Positions 15,168-25,286 are shown, numbered from the stretch's first letter. The stretch is DNA of 64,000 nt from Paenibacillus sp. 1011MAR3C5 (GCF_003591485.1 NZ_QZCF01000006.1:248001-312000); one strand, 5' to 3'. Translations and numbers: made by a program. The notes: a model not told the origin generated them from the sequence alone.

Positions 15168-16379
15168 TTACATCGTCTCTTGTTTATTGGTTGCGCCGAC
15201 CGGACTTCCCGCTCTAAGGAACAACTGCCGCAGCAGGAAAAATCCGAGCACACCGCATAATGTAAAAGCAAAGCAAATTTGGTACAGTGTCGATGCGCCC
15301 AGGTTCTCGAACATCCAGCCGCCGAGCACACCCGCGACAATTCCGGATACGCCGCCCCATGTCAGCCCGTATACAGCCTGGCCGCTTGATCGATATTCGG
15401 CAGGCACCAGATGGGAAGTAAGCTGCGTTCCGATATAGTAATACCCGCCGAACGTGATCGAATGCAGCAATTGGATGAAGATGACCTGAATCGCCGAGCT
15501 TGCAATGGACATGAGCAGCCATCGGATTGAGAAAAGCGCACTAATAATGACCAGCCAGCCCAGCATCGTACGGGAATTTTTCTTCAAATACTTATCCAGC
15601 AGCAGGAATACCGGCACTTCCAAAATCGCCGTCGCGAAGGCGGACCATCCCACCACCGTATCCGTCCCTCCCAAACCCTTGATATAGATGCCAAGGAAGG
15701 TCATGTTGATTGAATTGGGAATCGAGATTAGTACGCCCAGGCAAACGAACATGAGAAAGTACTTGTTCTGAAATACCTTCAGATACCCCTTATTCGAGAA
15801 TTTCTGTTTTAGCGGTCGTTCATTGCCGCTTGGCATCAGGAAGGTAAAGAAGATGGCGAACAGCAGCATCACATCAAATACGATCCACAGCTTGTTAATG
15901 CCCAGCATCCCGATAATCGGTCCCGCTGCTACCGCAATCAGCGCCCATCCCAGCGAGCCCCATGCCCGGAACTCGCCGAACTTGCGGTTCGTGCCTTCGA
16001 TGACATTCAGAATCAAGCTGTTGCTCTGCGTGAACAACGGGCTTTGGAAGGCGAAATAAAACAGCATAAGCGTATAGATCAGCGTATAGGATTCCGTCAT
16101 GAACACGAACTGCATACAGACGAAATTGCCGATTAAGCAAATAATCAGGATGCGCTTATTGTTGCGAAGACGATCCGCCCAATACGCCCAGAAAGGATTG
16201 GCTACCAGCCCGATGAGCGGGCCGCCTGCTACCAGTAATCCAATCTGCACATTAGAAAGCCCGATATCCTTGAGATAGAGCGCAAAGAACGTGCTGTAGA
16301 TCGCAAGGGCCCCATAGAGCACAAAGTTGAATACTTTCAGCATTCCTAGCATATTGCGGCTTATCGTGTGGTCCGACAT
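15168..16379 (-). CDS. MFS transporter of the sugar locus
   Basis: The 403-residue protein has about 12 membrane helices and the motif NPFWAYWADRLRNNKRI between helices 2 and 3. It resembles the LacY/nucleoside-H+ symporter-like branch of MFS. It is the last gene of the minus-strand operon, 14 bases after the Gfo/Idh/MocA gene, so it likely moves a sugar or sugar derivative handled by the operon. Whether it imports substrate or exports a product cannot be told. AAGGGATGAAGG precedes the ATG. Confidence 0.85.
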   Translation of the reverse strand: MSDHTISRNMLGMLKVFNFVLYGALAIYSTFFALYLKDIGLSNVQIGLLVAGGPLIGLVANPFWAYWADRLRNNKRILIICLIGNFVCMQFVFMTESYTLIYTLMLFYFAFQSPLFTQSNSLILNVIEGTNRKFGEFRAWGSLGWALIAVAAGPIIGMLGINKLWIVFDVMLLFAIFFTFLMPSGNERPLKQKFSNKGYLKVFQNKYFLMFVCLGVLISIPNSINMTFLGIYIKGLGGTDTVVGWSAFATAILEVPVFLLLDKYLKKNSRTMLGWLVIISALFSIRWLLMSIASSAIQVIFIQLLHSITFGGYYYIGTQLTSHLVPAEYRSSGQAVYGLTWGGVSGIVAGVLGGWMFENLGASTLYQICFAFTLCGVLGFFLLRQLFLRAGSPVGATNKQETM

Positions 16380-16393
16380 GATTCCTTCATCCC

Positions 16394-17521
16394 TTATACT
16401 AAGACATTGGTGGATTGCGAATGCGCGATAATTTCTTCGGCTGTCACTTCACGTCCCAGTCGATCCGACAGGTATACGCCTTCGCTGATCAGCATCGTCT
16501 GCAGCGCGATCTCCGCCGTAGGCAGCAGCGGCACTCTGCCTTGAATCGCGGCAATCCAGTGCTGCTGCGAGGAGGCGTAAGCGTCATAATCCGGCTTCAG
16601 CCTGCCCCAGCGCAGATCCATGTCATCCAGATTAACGGTGCTGTCCAGATCCATGTCGGCTACCGTCGTATGGAAGGTGAGTGCGCTTGTCTGCGAGATG
16701 GACGAGTACGACGGCAGGCGAACCCCGCCTTTGCTTCCCAGCACGCTGGAGCCTTCGAAGCCGCCCATGTGGACCGACCACGCCTCGATCAGATCAAGCG
16801 TTACGCCTTCCTCGAAGCGGACAAAGCCAAGTCCAAGCTCCTCCACGTCGAATTGGGATTCTTCCCGTCTCGCCGCATCCATATCCATCTCCTGATACAC
16901 CTTGCCAGAGACGCTCTTCAGCGTCGGCACGCCGAGCAAATACAGGATCTGGGCAATGTGGTAGACGCCCATATCCAGCAGCGCGCCGCCCGCAGCCGTC
17001 TCCTTGCGATTGAAGAACTTCGTTCCGTAGCCGTCCACAAACGGACGGCCGCGGCGCCGGAAGCCGGTCGATCTTGCATGGTACAGCTTGCCGAGGCTTC
17101 CTTCATCAATCAAGGCTTTTGCGGCTTTGGTCTCTTTCTTATATAACGTATTGAGCTGGATATGAAGCATGTTGCCCGTCTCTTTGGCTGTCTCCAGCAT
17201 CGTGACACCGTCATAGTACGTGCCTGCGATCGGCTTCTCGCAATAGACATGCTTGCCGGCCTTAAGCGCTTCGTTCGTCACCGGGGCATGGAAGTTGTTA
17301 TGCAGGCAGACGTCGATGGCATCAATATCATCCCGCTTCAGCAGCTCGCGGAAATCCGTATACACATCCGGAATACCGAACTGGCTGGCCACAGCTTGTG
17401 CCGCTTGTTCATTAATATCGCAGACCGCTACCACTTCGGCGTCTTGGATTTTCGCATAATTGCTTAAGTGAGTTTGGCCGATCAAGCCAACTCCAACAAT
17501 ACCGATTCTGATTTTGCTCAC
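16394..17521 (-). CDS. Gfo/Idh/MocA-family NAD(P)-dependent dehydrogenase
   Basis: The 375-residue protein has an N-terminal Rossmann fold with GIVGVGLIGQTHL and the family signature YCEKPIAGTY (lysine of EKP is catalytic), then the alpha/beta C-terminal substrate domain. Members oxidise or reduce hydroxyls of sugars, inositols and related polyols. The GTG start follows AGGAGGAG. It lies 15 bases after a sugar isomerase gene, a common pair in inositol and rare-sugar catabolism. The exact substrate is not identifiable. Confidence 0.92.
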   Translation of the reverse strand: MSKIRIGIVGVGLIGQTHLSNYAKIQDAEVVAVCDINEQAAQAVASQFGIPDVYTDFRELLKRDDIDAIDVCLHNNFHAPVTNEALKAGKHVYCEKPIAGTYYDGVTMLETAKETGNMLHIQLNTLYKKETKAAKALIDEGSLGKLYHARSTGFRRRGRPFVDGYGTKFFNRKETAAGGALLDMGVYHIAQILYLLGVPTLKSVSGKVYQEMDMDAARREESQFDVEELGLGFVRFEEGVTLDLIEAWSVHMGGFEGSSVLGSKGGVRLPSYSSISQTSALTFHTTVADMDLDSTVNLDDMDLRWGRLKPDYDAYASSQQHWIAAIQGRVPLLPTAEIALQTMLISEGVYLSDRLGREVTAEEIIAHSQSTNVLV

Positions 17522-17536
17522 GGTGCTTCTCTCCTC

Positions 17537-18352
17537 CTATTGTGCGTTTCCTAGTATCTTTTTCATCGTAGCGAGCGTCCACTCTACCTCGACATACTGA
17601 TTTTTCGGCGCGTTATGCTCGACTGCCCAGTAGTCGTCAAACCCTGTCCCGACCAGCATCTTCGCAATTGCCGTCGCACGCTCCTCCATCGCAAGCGTAT
17701 TGCCGCCAAAATGAATATGGCAGGCCCAAGGAGCGATAAGCTCATCGCCAAGTGCCGCGTCGACCTTCCAACGATCCACATGCAGCAGGACGCCAAAGCT
17801 CGGATGGTCAATACCCTCAGCGATCTTCTTCAGGAAATGCGGGTTCAGCGACGGTCCCATATGATTCTCCGGGCCAACCTTGAAGCCGTAGTCGGCACCA
17901 ATCTTGCAATACTCTTGGTATCTCGTCACCAAATGCTCGTATTGCTCATTGCTCATCTCATAGAAATCGCCATTCTCTTCCTTGGAGTACGAGCCGCCTG
18001 TATCGATACGGACCGTTTTGGCGCCCAATATTTTCGCCGCCTTCAGATGCTCCAGCGCATTCTGGTATTGCAGCTCGCGCTTCTCCTCATCCTGATCCCA
18101 TAGCGAAGCCGTATCGATCGCAAAGTTGACGACTGTCATCCCTTTCTCATCCAGCGCCTCGCGAATCTTCACCAGGTAGTCCTCGTCAGCGAGCTTCCAT
18201 ACCGGCTTGCTCTTATCCACGAAGAAGCCATTGTACAGATCGACCGTGTCCAGACCGTAACGGTACTTGACCGTCTCCAGGTAGCCGAATACGTCCATCT
18301 TGCCTTCCAGGAATGTATTGTTGAAAGAATATCCACCGATTGAAAGCTTCAT
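17537..18352 (-). CDS. Sugar phosphate isomerase/epimerase (xylose-isomerase-like TIM barrel)
   Basis: The 271-residue protein is a single TIM barrel of the AP endonuclease 2/IolE-like family. Metal-site residues are suggested by GPENHMG, LLHVDRW and HIHFGG, and AVEHNAP near the C-terminus. It has no signal peptide. Family members isomerise or epimerise keto-sugars or inosose. GGGAGG precedes the ATG. It follows the solute-binding protein gene by 15 bases and shares its operon. Confidence 0.88.
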   Translation of the reverse strand: MKLSIGGYSFNNTFLEGKMDVFGYLETVKYRYGLDTVDLYNGFFVDKSKPVWKLADEDYLVKIREALDEKGMTVVNFAIDTASLWDQDEEKRELQYQNALEHLKAAKILGAKTVRIDTGGSYSKEENGDFYEMSNEQYEHLVTRYQEYCKIGADYGFKVGPENHMGPSLNPHFLKKIAEGIDHPSFGVLLHVDRWKVDAALGDELIAPWACHIHFGGNTLAMEERATAIAKMLVGTGFDDYWAVEHNAPKNQYVEVEWTLATMKKILGNAQ

Positions 18353-18367
18353 TGAATTGCCTCCCGA

Positions 18368-19870
18368 TTACTTATTTTTGGCCCATTCGTCCAGCTGCTT
18401 CTGTTTCTCTGCTATGACTTTATCAATTCCCGCGGCCTTCAGAGCGGCGATGAACTTCGGCAGATTCACCTCAGGATCAATCGTGCCGGTCTCCAGCCCC
18501 ATGGCATATTGCCGGGTAACATTCGTAATGGCCGCCAGCTCCGTCTTCACCGGAATCGGATTATAGGTGAAGCCCAGCGCTGCCGATTTCTTCGCTTCCC
18601 GGTTATACTTATCCATCTCTTCCCACAGATTCGGCACATCCGTCGCCCAAGTGTAGGATAAGAGCTGATTGCCGAACATCCAGCCTTGTCTGAGGTTGAA
18701 ACCGCTGTTGGAAGCGTCCACGCCCGGCGGGAAGTCGATCGAGCTGTCTCCGACCTTGACGTAATGCTTGCCTTCAATGCCCCAGTTGATCAGGTTGACC
18801 AGATCCGGGTCAGAGTAAAGCAGGTCCAGGAACATCATCGCCCGATCCGGGTCCTTCGAGTTGGTCGGAATGCCAAGCATGATGCTTGTAATGGATGTGG
18901 TGCTCGTGATTTGAGAGCCGATGTCCACCGAAGCCAGCTTCGTGTCGACTCTGTTCTCCGTCTGACCAACCGCCCCAGGCTTTCCTTTATTAATAACGGA
19001 GAATCCAATGTTCGCCTTAATGTAATCAACCGCTGTTTCCTTGCTTGTCGCCGCATCCTTATGGATATAGCCTGCTTGATACCATCTTCTGATCGTATTC
19101 AGCATGTCGGCATACTCCGGCGTCTCGTACAGATTGACGACCTTCAGCTCATCCAGGTTCGGCAGTACGCCGATGTAGTCGCCAAGGATATCCCATCTCG
19201 TCTCAAGCAGCCTGTTCGCAATGGATGCAGCTGCGCTTGCTTTGCCCAGAACATTGACATTCGGCTCATTCTCATGAATAACCTTGTAGATGGCGTCCAG
19301 ATCATCAATGGTCTTAATATTGCTAATATCGAGCTTATACTTATCCAGCAAATCCTGGCGCATCAGAATAATCGGATGGGATGCAAAATCCCGGTTGGTC
19401 GGAATGGCATAGGTTTGCCCGTTCACCTTCGACGCGCCCAACACCTCCGGCTCGAACGCCTTCACAATGCCCTGCCCGTGCTTCTGGACCAATTCATCCA
19501 GCGCCACCAGCTGCCCCTGCGCCACTTGCCTGGAATAATCACCTCCGCCCGTCACAATCAAATCGACTTGTTCATTGCCCGTCAGCATGAGAATGGACTG
19601 CTCCGCCCACGCAGCGGGTTCAATTCTGACTAACTTCACCGTGGCATTGATCTTTTCCTTCGTGATCTTGCTCATTTCTGCAGCAACCTCGTCCAGATCC
19701 TTCTGCGGCGGCCCATAGAACACCATATTAATCTCGTAAGGCGGCAGCCCTCCGTCATCCGTCCCGTTCTGTCCGCTGTTCGCGGGCTCATTCGACTTGC
19801 CGCAGCCTGCAAGCACCAAGCTTGCCGTCATCGTCAGTGCCAATACCGTTGTGCTGATTTTTTTGAACAT
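18368..19870 (-). CDS. ABC sugar-type extracellular solute-binding lipoprotein
   Basis: The 500-residue protein starts with a lipoprotein signal ending in the lipobox LVLAGC, so it is anchored outside the membrane. It has the two-lobed extracellular substrate-binding fold of the LplA/YtcQ type, and its end (SMLGIPTNSKDPDRAMMFLDL-like, then a PD-V-LINWGIEGKHY stretch) resembles the DUF3502 C-terminal region of these proteins. It delivers an oligosaccharide or polyol to the adjacent LplB/LplC-type permeases. No ATPase gene is in the window; such systems usually share a distant MsmX-type ATPase. GGGGAGG precedes the ATG. Confidence 0.92.
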   Translation of the reverse strand: MFKKISTTVLALTMTASLVLAGCGKSNEPANSGQNGTDDGGLPPYEINMVFYGPPQKDLDEVAAEMSKITKEKINATVKLVRIEPAAWAEQSILMLTGNEQVDLIVTGGGDYSRQVAQGQLVALDELVQKHGQGIVKAFEPEVLGASKVNGQTYAIPTNRDFASHPIILMRQDLLDKYKLDISNIKTIDDLDAIYKVIHENEPNVNVLGKASAAASIANRLLETRWDILGDYIGVLPNLDELKVVNLYETPEYADMLNTIRRWYQAGYIHKDAATSKETAVDYIKANIGFSVINKGKPGAVGQTENRVDTKLASVDIGSQITSTTSITSIMLGIPTNSKDPDRAMMFLDLLYSDPDLVNLINWGIEGKHYVKVGDSSIDFPPGVDASNSGFNLRQGWMFGNQLLSYTWATDVPNLWEEMDKYNREAKKSAALGFTYNPIPVKTELAAITNVTRQYAMGLETGTIDPEVNLPKFIAALKAAGIDKVIAEKQKQLDEWAKNK

Positions 19871-19930
19871 ATCCCAAGCCTCCCCTTTTTTTTGGCCATT
19901 CGTATGTCGTTGCTATTCTCAATGCGAGCG

Positions 19931-20815
19931 CTAGCCCTTTACGGCTCCAACCGTAAGTCCCTTTGCAAAGTATTTTTGGAAAAAAGGATACGTAATCAAG
20001 ATTGGAATGACACCAATGACCGCAATGGCCATCTTCAGGCCATGACTCGGAATGTCTCCAGCCTCAACCATGTTGTCCGCCGCCTGAACATTCGTCATCA
20101 GGTACTGCGAGTTAAGCAAAATCGTATTCAACATGACCTGAATGCTATGCAGCTTGCTGTCGGTAATATAGATCAGCCCGTTGAACCAGTCATTCCAATA
20201 GTTGATAATTTGGAAGATGCCTACAGCCCCCAGCACCGGCTTCGATAACGGAAGCACAATGCCGTAGAAGATGCGGAATTCTCCCGCGCCGTCGATCTTC
20301 GCTGATTCGATAACCTCTGTCGGAATGTTCATCGTGAAGAAGGTCCGAATCAGGATGACGAAGAACGCACTGACGAGCAGGCCCGGCACCAGATAAGCCG
20401 TTAGCGTGTTTTTGATCTCGAAGACATTCGTATACATGAGATACGTTGGCACGAGACCGCCATTGAAGAGCATCGTGAAGAACACAATGAATGCGATGAC
20501 GTTGCGGAACGGCAGATCCTTTCTGGAGATGGGATACGCCAGTAAGGTCATCATGATCAGGCTTACCGCCGTACCGAGCACCGTGACGAAGATGGAGATG
20601 CCGTATGCATTCAGAATCATCATCGGCTCCTTCAGTAAGTAGCGGTAGCTCTCCACGCTGAACACGCTAGGCCAGATGGAGTAGCCATTCTGGATAATCG
20701 CGCTCTCGCTGGTCAAGGAAGCGGAGATGAGCACGGCGAACGGAATTAAGCAGATGCAAGCGAATAGAAAGAAAATGATATGAATAACCGTCTGTTCCAA
20801 TCGATTGGCGCGCAT
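19931..20815 (-). CDS. Carbohydrate ABC transporter permease, LplC type
   Basis: The 294-residue membrane protein has six helices and the binding-protein-dependent permease loop EVIESAKIDGAGEFRIFYGIVLPLSKP, where the EAA motif contacts the ATPase. It pairs with the LplB-type permease upstream by 17 bases and precedes the binding protein gene. GGGGGGAG precedes the ATG. Confidence 0.94.
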   Translation of the reverse strand: MRANRLEQTVIHIIFFLFACICLIPFAVLISASLTSESAIIQNGYSIWPSVFSVESYRYLLKEPMMILNAYGISIFVTVLGTAVSLIMMTLLAYPISRKDLPFRNVIAFIVFFTMLFNGGLVPTYLMYTNVFEIKNTLTAYLVPGLLVSAFFVILIRTFFTMNIPTEVIESAKIDGAGEFRIFYGIVLPLSKPVLGAVGIFQIINYWNDWFNGLIYITDSKLHSIQVMLNTILLNSQYLMTNVQAADNMVEAGDIPSHGLKMAIAVIGVIPILITYPFFQKYFAKGLTVGAVKG

Positions 20816-20832
20816 AGTCTCTGTCTCCCCCC

Positions 20833-21765
20833 TTAGAACAACGAATTATCCGGATTGATTTTTTTCACAGCATAATTGGATGCAAGAATAATGATAAATC
20901 CAACCACCGACTGGTACAGTCCGGCAGCGGATGACATGCCGATATCGCCATTGCGCAGCAAGGAACGATAGACATAGGTATCAATTACGTTGGTCGTCGG
21001 CAACAGCACGCCCGAGTCCAGAGTAACTTGATAGAACAAGCCAAAGTCCGAGTAGAAAATACGTCCGATCTGCATGAGCGTCATAATGACAATGACCGGG
21101 GTAATTAACGGGATCGTAATCTTCAGGATTTGCTGGAACTTGTTCGCCCCGTCAAGCGTCGCCGCCTCGTAATACTCCTGGTCGATGCCGACCACAGCCG
21201 CGAAGTAGATGATGCATAGATACCCTGCCGTGCTCCATATTTTCACAAAAGTTAGAATGTAAGGCCAATACCCAGGTTCGTTGTACCACATAACGGGATC
21301 AATACCGAGCCAAGGCATGATCGTCTTATTCATCAGTCCCGTCTCTGCACTAAGCAGCGAGAATACCAGATAACCGATAATAACCGATGAAATCAGATAC
21401 GGAAGCAAGACGACGCTTTGATAGAACCGCGACAGAAACCGGTTCTTCATTTCATTCAAGAGAATCGCCAGCCCAACCGCGACCACCAGATTCACAACGA
21501 TAAAGACGAGGTTGTACAGGATCGTATTGCGGGTAATGATGTAGGCATCTGCTGTCTTGAACAGATATTCGAAATTTTTGAAGCCTACCCAGTCGCTGCC
21601 GAGAATCCCCTTTGCAAAGTTGATGTCCTTGAACGCGATGATCATCCCAAGCATAGGCACATAGTTGTTAATCAGCAGATAGACAATGCCCGGAATTAAC
21701 ATGATGTACAACATCTTGTATTTCATAGCTTTCTTCAGGGTACTCCCGTTAGCCATCGCCTTCAT
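20833..21765 (-). CDS. Carbohydrate ABC transporter permease, LplB type
   Basis: About 310 residues with six membrane helices and the permease motif EYYEAATLDGANKFQQILKITIPLITP. It is the first gene of the transport operon. The start at 21765 (MKAMANGSTL) is taken because GGAGGGAGG lies just upstream; the longer open frame to 21930 runs through the promoter and the cre box and is unlikely to be translated. Confidence 0.93.
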   Translation of the reverse strand: MKAMANGSTLKKAMKYKMLYIMLIPGIVYLLINNYVPMLGMIIAFKDINFAKGILGSDWVGFKNFEYLFKTADAYIITRNTILYNLVFIVVNLVVAVGLAILLNEMKNRFLSRFYQSVVLLPYLISSVIIGYLVFSLLSAETGLMNKTIMPWLGIDPVMWYNEPGYWPYILTFVKIWSTAGYLCIIYFAAVVGIDQEYYEAATLDGANKFQQILKITIPLITPVIVIMTLMQIGRIFYSDFGLFYQVTLDSGVLLPTTNVIDTYVYRSLLRNGDIGMSSAAGLYQSVVGFIIILASNYAVKKINPDNSLF

Positions 21766-21830
21766 GGCCAGCCTCCCTCCCTCTTTCACATGATCGTAAC
21801 GCCGGCTACAACACCTATTGTAGAGGATCA

Positions 21831-21844
21831 TGTAAGCGCTAACC
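21831..21844. promoter_or_regulatory. cre box (CcpA site) upstream of the sugar transport operon
   Basis: TGTAAGCGCTAACC matches the consensus TGWAARCGYTWNCW at 13 of 14 positions. It lies some 65 bases before the permease start and beside a candidate -10 (TACAAT, minus strand 21818-21823), so CcpA binding would block transcription when preferred sugars are present. Confidence 0.75.
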
Positions 21845-21960
21845 GCCAACATACTGACCTGTTCATCGCAATATTCTGACTTCTCGACAGAATGGGGGGA
21901 GGGGACTTGCCCAAGGTACGGCTTGTCCAAGGGCCGAAAGGCAGCCGGCGTCCGCCGATG

Positions 21961-23583
21961 TTACGGCTTCCTGCCAGCCGCCTTTCTGGCCGCCTTGCGG
22001 TACTCATTCGGATTCATCTGGATAGCGCTCTTGAACACCTTTGAGAAATAAGAGAAGTTCGAATATCCTACTGAGGAAGCAACGTCGCTGACAGACAGCT
22101 CTGTGCCGGTGAGCAGCTCTCTGGCAATCGCCATCTTCTCGTCCAATATATATTCCACGATCGATTGACCCGTCTCTTTCTTGAACAACCGCGACAGATA
22201 GTCGGGATGGAGATGCACATGCCTCGCAATATCCTCGCGGGAGATGCTTTGGCTGACATGCTGCGAGATAAAGGACTTCACTTTATCCATCACGGTCACG
22301 TTATCCTCTCTCTGACGGGCGTAGGCGATGGTTCTTGTCAACGCCGTGCTTGCCCATATCCGCAAATCCGTAAGCGACCGAACGGCTTGCGACATGCGCT
22401 CCAGCGACACTTCCTCGCCCAGCACTTGATAGGCCTGCCATTCTTTGTACTGGAAGAAGTGGTACAGCATCTGCAGGAAGTTCTGAAGAAACTGCTGCAA
22501 CACCTCTGCCTTAAGGAAGCCCACCTCCTGCAGCGATTGCAAATAATGCTCCGTCTCGGAGAGAATGGCATCGTAGGCGCCTTGCTCCAGCATTTTCAGC
22601 CACACGTTCATGCGAATGATATCTACAGCTCCCGAGCTGCCAAGCTCCTCGCTCCAGAAGATAACGTCATTGCTGCGGTTCAGCACATTGTCCTTCAGCC
22701 GAATGAGGCTGTCGTACCGCGTAGCGATCTCATGCGACAAGCCGAGCTCGCCGACGTAACACGAGATGTCACAGCGGAAGTATCTATTGCAGGCTGCAAT
22801 ATAGTCGGTCAATATCCCTTTCAGCCGCTCCCGGTCATCTCCCAGATACTCCGCGGGCAGAATGGCGACATACAGGTCACCGCTCATGCGTACGAACGGG
22901 CGGTGCTCGCAGCCCCGCCATATAATGTCGTCAGCAGCATTCCGAAGCGCGTACTCCATCAGCTTCTCATCGCGCAGGCTCAGCTTCTCCGCCCATCGCT
23001 GGACGTAGACCAATACAGGCAGGAAGGCTTCCGTCTCCTTGATCGGCAGACTTTGGTTATGGAGGGCATCCCGTATGCGATCGGGATGAGAGGATTGGCG
23101 GCGGTCCATCACATCATGCCAGAACCGCTCCATCAAGACGGGACGATGCGTCTGCCAGAGCATCGAGTAGTACTGGCCTTCCGCCTTGCTCGTATGCTGC
23201 TCCCGCTTCTCGTTAACCTTCTCGACTCCCTTCTGCACCACGTTCCGCAGCTCGTGATATTTGACTGGCTTCAGCATATAATCCAGGCTGCCCAGCTGCA
23301 GCGCTTCCTTCGCGTAATCAAAGTTGGAGTGGCAGGTGAGGAAGATGGATTCTGTGAGCGCATGCTTCTCTCTCACCCACGACAGCAGCTCGATACCGCT
23401 TCCCTGAGGCATCTCAATATCGCAAATCATAATATCAATGGGATGCTCCCCGAATATATCCTTCGCTTGCTTCATATTGTGAGCGATATGAATACGGGAG
23501 ATCGACAGCTCCTCCCAGTTCACGCCCCCTTGTACGGCCCTTACCGCATGGATCTCGTCGTCAACGATCAATAATTGATACAT
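21961..23583 (-). CDS. YesN-type response regulator with AraC helix-turn-helix
   Basis: The 540-residue protein has a receiver domain at residues 1-120 (LLIVDDEIHAVRAV, phospho-acceptor aspartate in DIMICDIEMPQGSG, switch lysine in YMLKPVKYHE). A poorly conserved middle region follows, then an AraC double helix-turn-helix at about 435-535 (SISREDIARHVHLHPDYLSRLFKKETG). It is the partner of the sensor kinase 11 bases upstream and precedes the transport operon it should activate. AGGAGG precedes the ATG. Confidence 0.94.
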   Translation of the reverse strand: MYQLLIVDDEIHAVRAVQGGVNWEELSISRIHIAHNMKQAKDIFGEHPIDIMICDIEMPQGSGIELLSWVREKHALTESIFLTCHSNFDYAKEALQLGSLDYMLKPVKYHELRNVVQKGVEKVNEKREQHTSKAEGQYYSMLWQTHRPVLMERFWHDVMDRRQSSHPDRIRDALHNQSLPIKETEAFLPVLVYVQRWAEKLSLRDEKLMEYALRNAADDIIWRGCEHRPFVRMSGDLYVAILPAEYLGDDRERLKGILTDYIAACNRYFRCDISCYVGELGLSHEIATRYDSLIRLKDNVLNRSNDVIFWSEELGSSGAVDIIRMNVWLKMLEQGAYDAILSETEHYLQSLQEVGFLKAEVLQQFLQNFLQMLYHFFQYKEWQAYQVLGEEVSLERMSQAVRSLTDLRIWASTALTRTIAYARQREDNVTVMDKVKSFISQHVSQSISREDIARHVHLHPDYLSRLFKKETGQSIVEYILDEKMAIARELLTGTELSVSDVASSVGYSNFSYFSKVFKSAIQMNPNEYRKAARKAAGRKP

Positions 23584-23594
23584 CGTATCCCTCC

Positions 23595-25286
23595 TTAGGG
23601 CTGGTCTTCAAACTGAAGCGGAAGCCGGATCTCGACATTCGCGCCACCGTCCGGATGATTGGACAACCACAATTGAGCTTTATCCTCATAGATGAGCCGG
23701 AGCCGCCGTCTTGCATTCCAGATGCCGATATGATCGCTTCCATGATGCTCTGCGGCGGGTTCCTGCTGCCACTTGCCCAGCGACTCGTCCGAGAAGCCTT
23801 GCCCCGTATCCCGAATGATTAAGCGCAGCACATCGCCCTCACTCCGCCCGATCTCGACACGCAGATGAATAGGCTCATCCATTGTAATCGCGTGCTTGAT
23901 TGTATTCTCCACGAACGTCTGAATCATAAGCGGCGGAATACGCGCTTGCATCAGTGACGCATGGTCGCTGCGAATCTCGTACGTGAAGCCGTCCTGGAAC
24001 CGCATCGCTTGAATGTTCAAGTAGTTGCGGGTATGAGCGATCTCGTCCTCCACCGTAACCAGCTTCAGATTGCTCTGGAACATAAATCTCATATATTGGA
24101 TCAAATAATCCGACATGTCCTGAATCAATTGATAGTTACGGAATTGGGCCAGGTTATAAATCGTATTCAGCGCATTCAAGAAAAAATGCGGATTAATCTG
24201 CAGCTGAAGATGCTTCAGCTCCGCTTGCTGGCTGAGCAGCTTCTCTTCGTAGACATCGATCTTAAGCGCCTTGATCTGATCCACCATGCTGTTGAACACG
24301 TCATTCATCAATTCAAATTCCGAGGAGACGGAATGACGCTCGACCCGTTGATCCAGATTGCCGTCGCGCACCCTGCGCATGACCGTCACAATTCGATTAA
24401 TCGGGATTAGAATGTTCTGCCGCAGGAACATATAGAAGATTGGCAATATAATGAGCGCGCCCAGGATGACGATATACCAGATGCGCTGAAGAAACGGCAG
24501 ATGCTCCAGAATGACGCTGTACGGAATTAAGATCAGCAGGGAGAATTGGCCTTGCTCCGACTGGGTGCTGACTTGCAGATAATCATCCACGTTATCCATG
24601 GGCATGACACCGTTCATCGGCTCCAGGTTATCCGTTACCAGCAACGACTTTCCCTCCGGCCCCATATCGAGCAGGCCAAGCGGTCTCATCAGCTTCGATG
24701 CCTTCACCCAGCCGCCAATATAGACGTTGCCGATCTTCTGGATTTTGGCAATGTAATAGTCCTCGCCAAGCTGGTAGGGGAACCACTTCTCGAAGGACTG
24801 CTTCGGCCATGATTCCCGCTCCCGCAGCATGTTTGTCATGCCCTCCCGAATTACCTTCAGTCGATCCATCGTCTCGCCAGCCGGCTGATTCGTAATCAAC
24901 TCCTGATTGACGGAAGAATAGACGAACAGATACTCCATTTCCTTGTACGTATTGATGTCGCGCTCCAGCTTGTTGAACAAGTTGATTTTGGCCAAATAAT
25001 AGTTATCGCTGCCGATCTCCTTTGGAGTGTCCAACATAATTAAATCGCTTTCAAAAGCGACCGTTGTTCGCAAATACTTGTCCACTTCCTCCAGACTTCG
25101 GTCAATCTGATCCATATAGAGGGCAGCGAGATTGCGGTTGGAATTGGCTACTTGCTCATTTACGACTCTCATCGCGTAATAGTTATCGAAGATCAGCAAA
25201 AGCTGAAGCGGAATCACAAATAAGAGAAACCCGACCAGCAGCTTGAAGCGAATTGACTTGTTCGACAGCTTGTGCGTCCATTTCAT
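23595..25286 (-). CDS. YesM-type sensor histidine kinase
   Basis: About 563 residues: an N-terminal membrane helix (FKLLVGFLLFVIPLQLLLIF), an extracytoplasmic sensor region of about 250 residues, a second helix near 280, a HAMP linker, and the LytS/YesM-type kinase with H-box QINPHFFLNALNTIYNL and ATP-binding IRDTGQGFSDESLG. It senses a carbohydrate or a loaded binding protein at the membrane and phosphorylates the AraC-type regulator. The start at 25286 follows GAGGGGAG; a longer frame to 25328 lacks a site. Confidence 0.93.
   Translation of the reverse strand: MKWTHKLSNKSIRFKLLVGFLLFVIPLQLLLIFDNYYAMRVVNEQVANSNRNLAALYMDQIDRSLEEVDKYLRTTVAFESDLIMLDTPKEIGSDNYYLAKINLFNKLERDINTYKEMEYLFVYSSVNQELITNQPAGETMDRLKVIREGMTNMLRERESWPKQSFEKWFPYQLGEDYYIAKIQKIGNVYIGGWVKASKLMRPLGLLDMGPEGKSLLVTDNLEPMNGVMPMDNVDDYLQVSTQSEQGQFSLLILIPYSVILEHLPFLQRIWYIVILGALIILPIFYMFLRQNILIPINRIVTVMRRVRDGNLDQRVERHSVSSEFELMNDVFNSMVDQIKALKIDVYEEKLLSQQAELKHLQLQINPHFFLNALNTIYNLAQFRNYQLIQDMSDYLIQYMRFMFQSNLKLVTVEDEIAHTRNYLNIQAMRFQDGFTYEIRSDHASLMQARIPPLMIQTFVENTIKHAITMDEPIHLRVEIGRSEGDVLRLIIRDTGQGFSDESLGKWQQEPAAEHHGSDHIGIWNARRRLRLIYEDKAQLWLSNHPDGGANVEIRLPLQFEDQP

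Noticed and set aside
21766..21930. N-terminal extension of the LplB-type permease
   Set aside because: It runs through the cre box and promoter and lacks the family sequence; a strong site precedes 21765.
22165..23574. 469-codon plus-strand open frame
   Set aside because: Antisense to the AraC-type response regulator; it arises from high GC in codon third positions.
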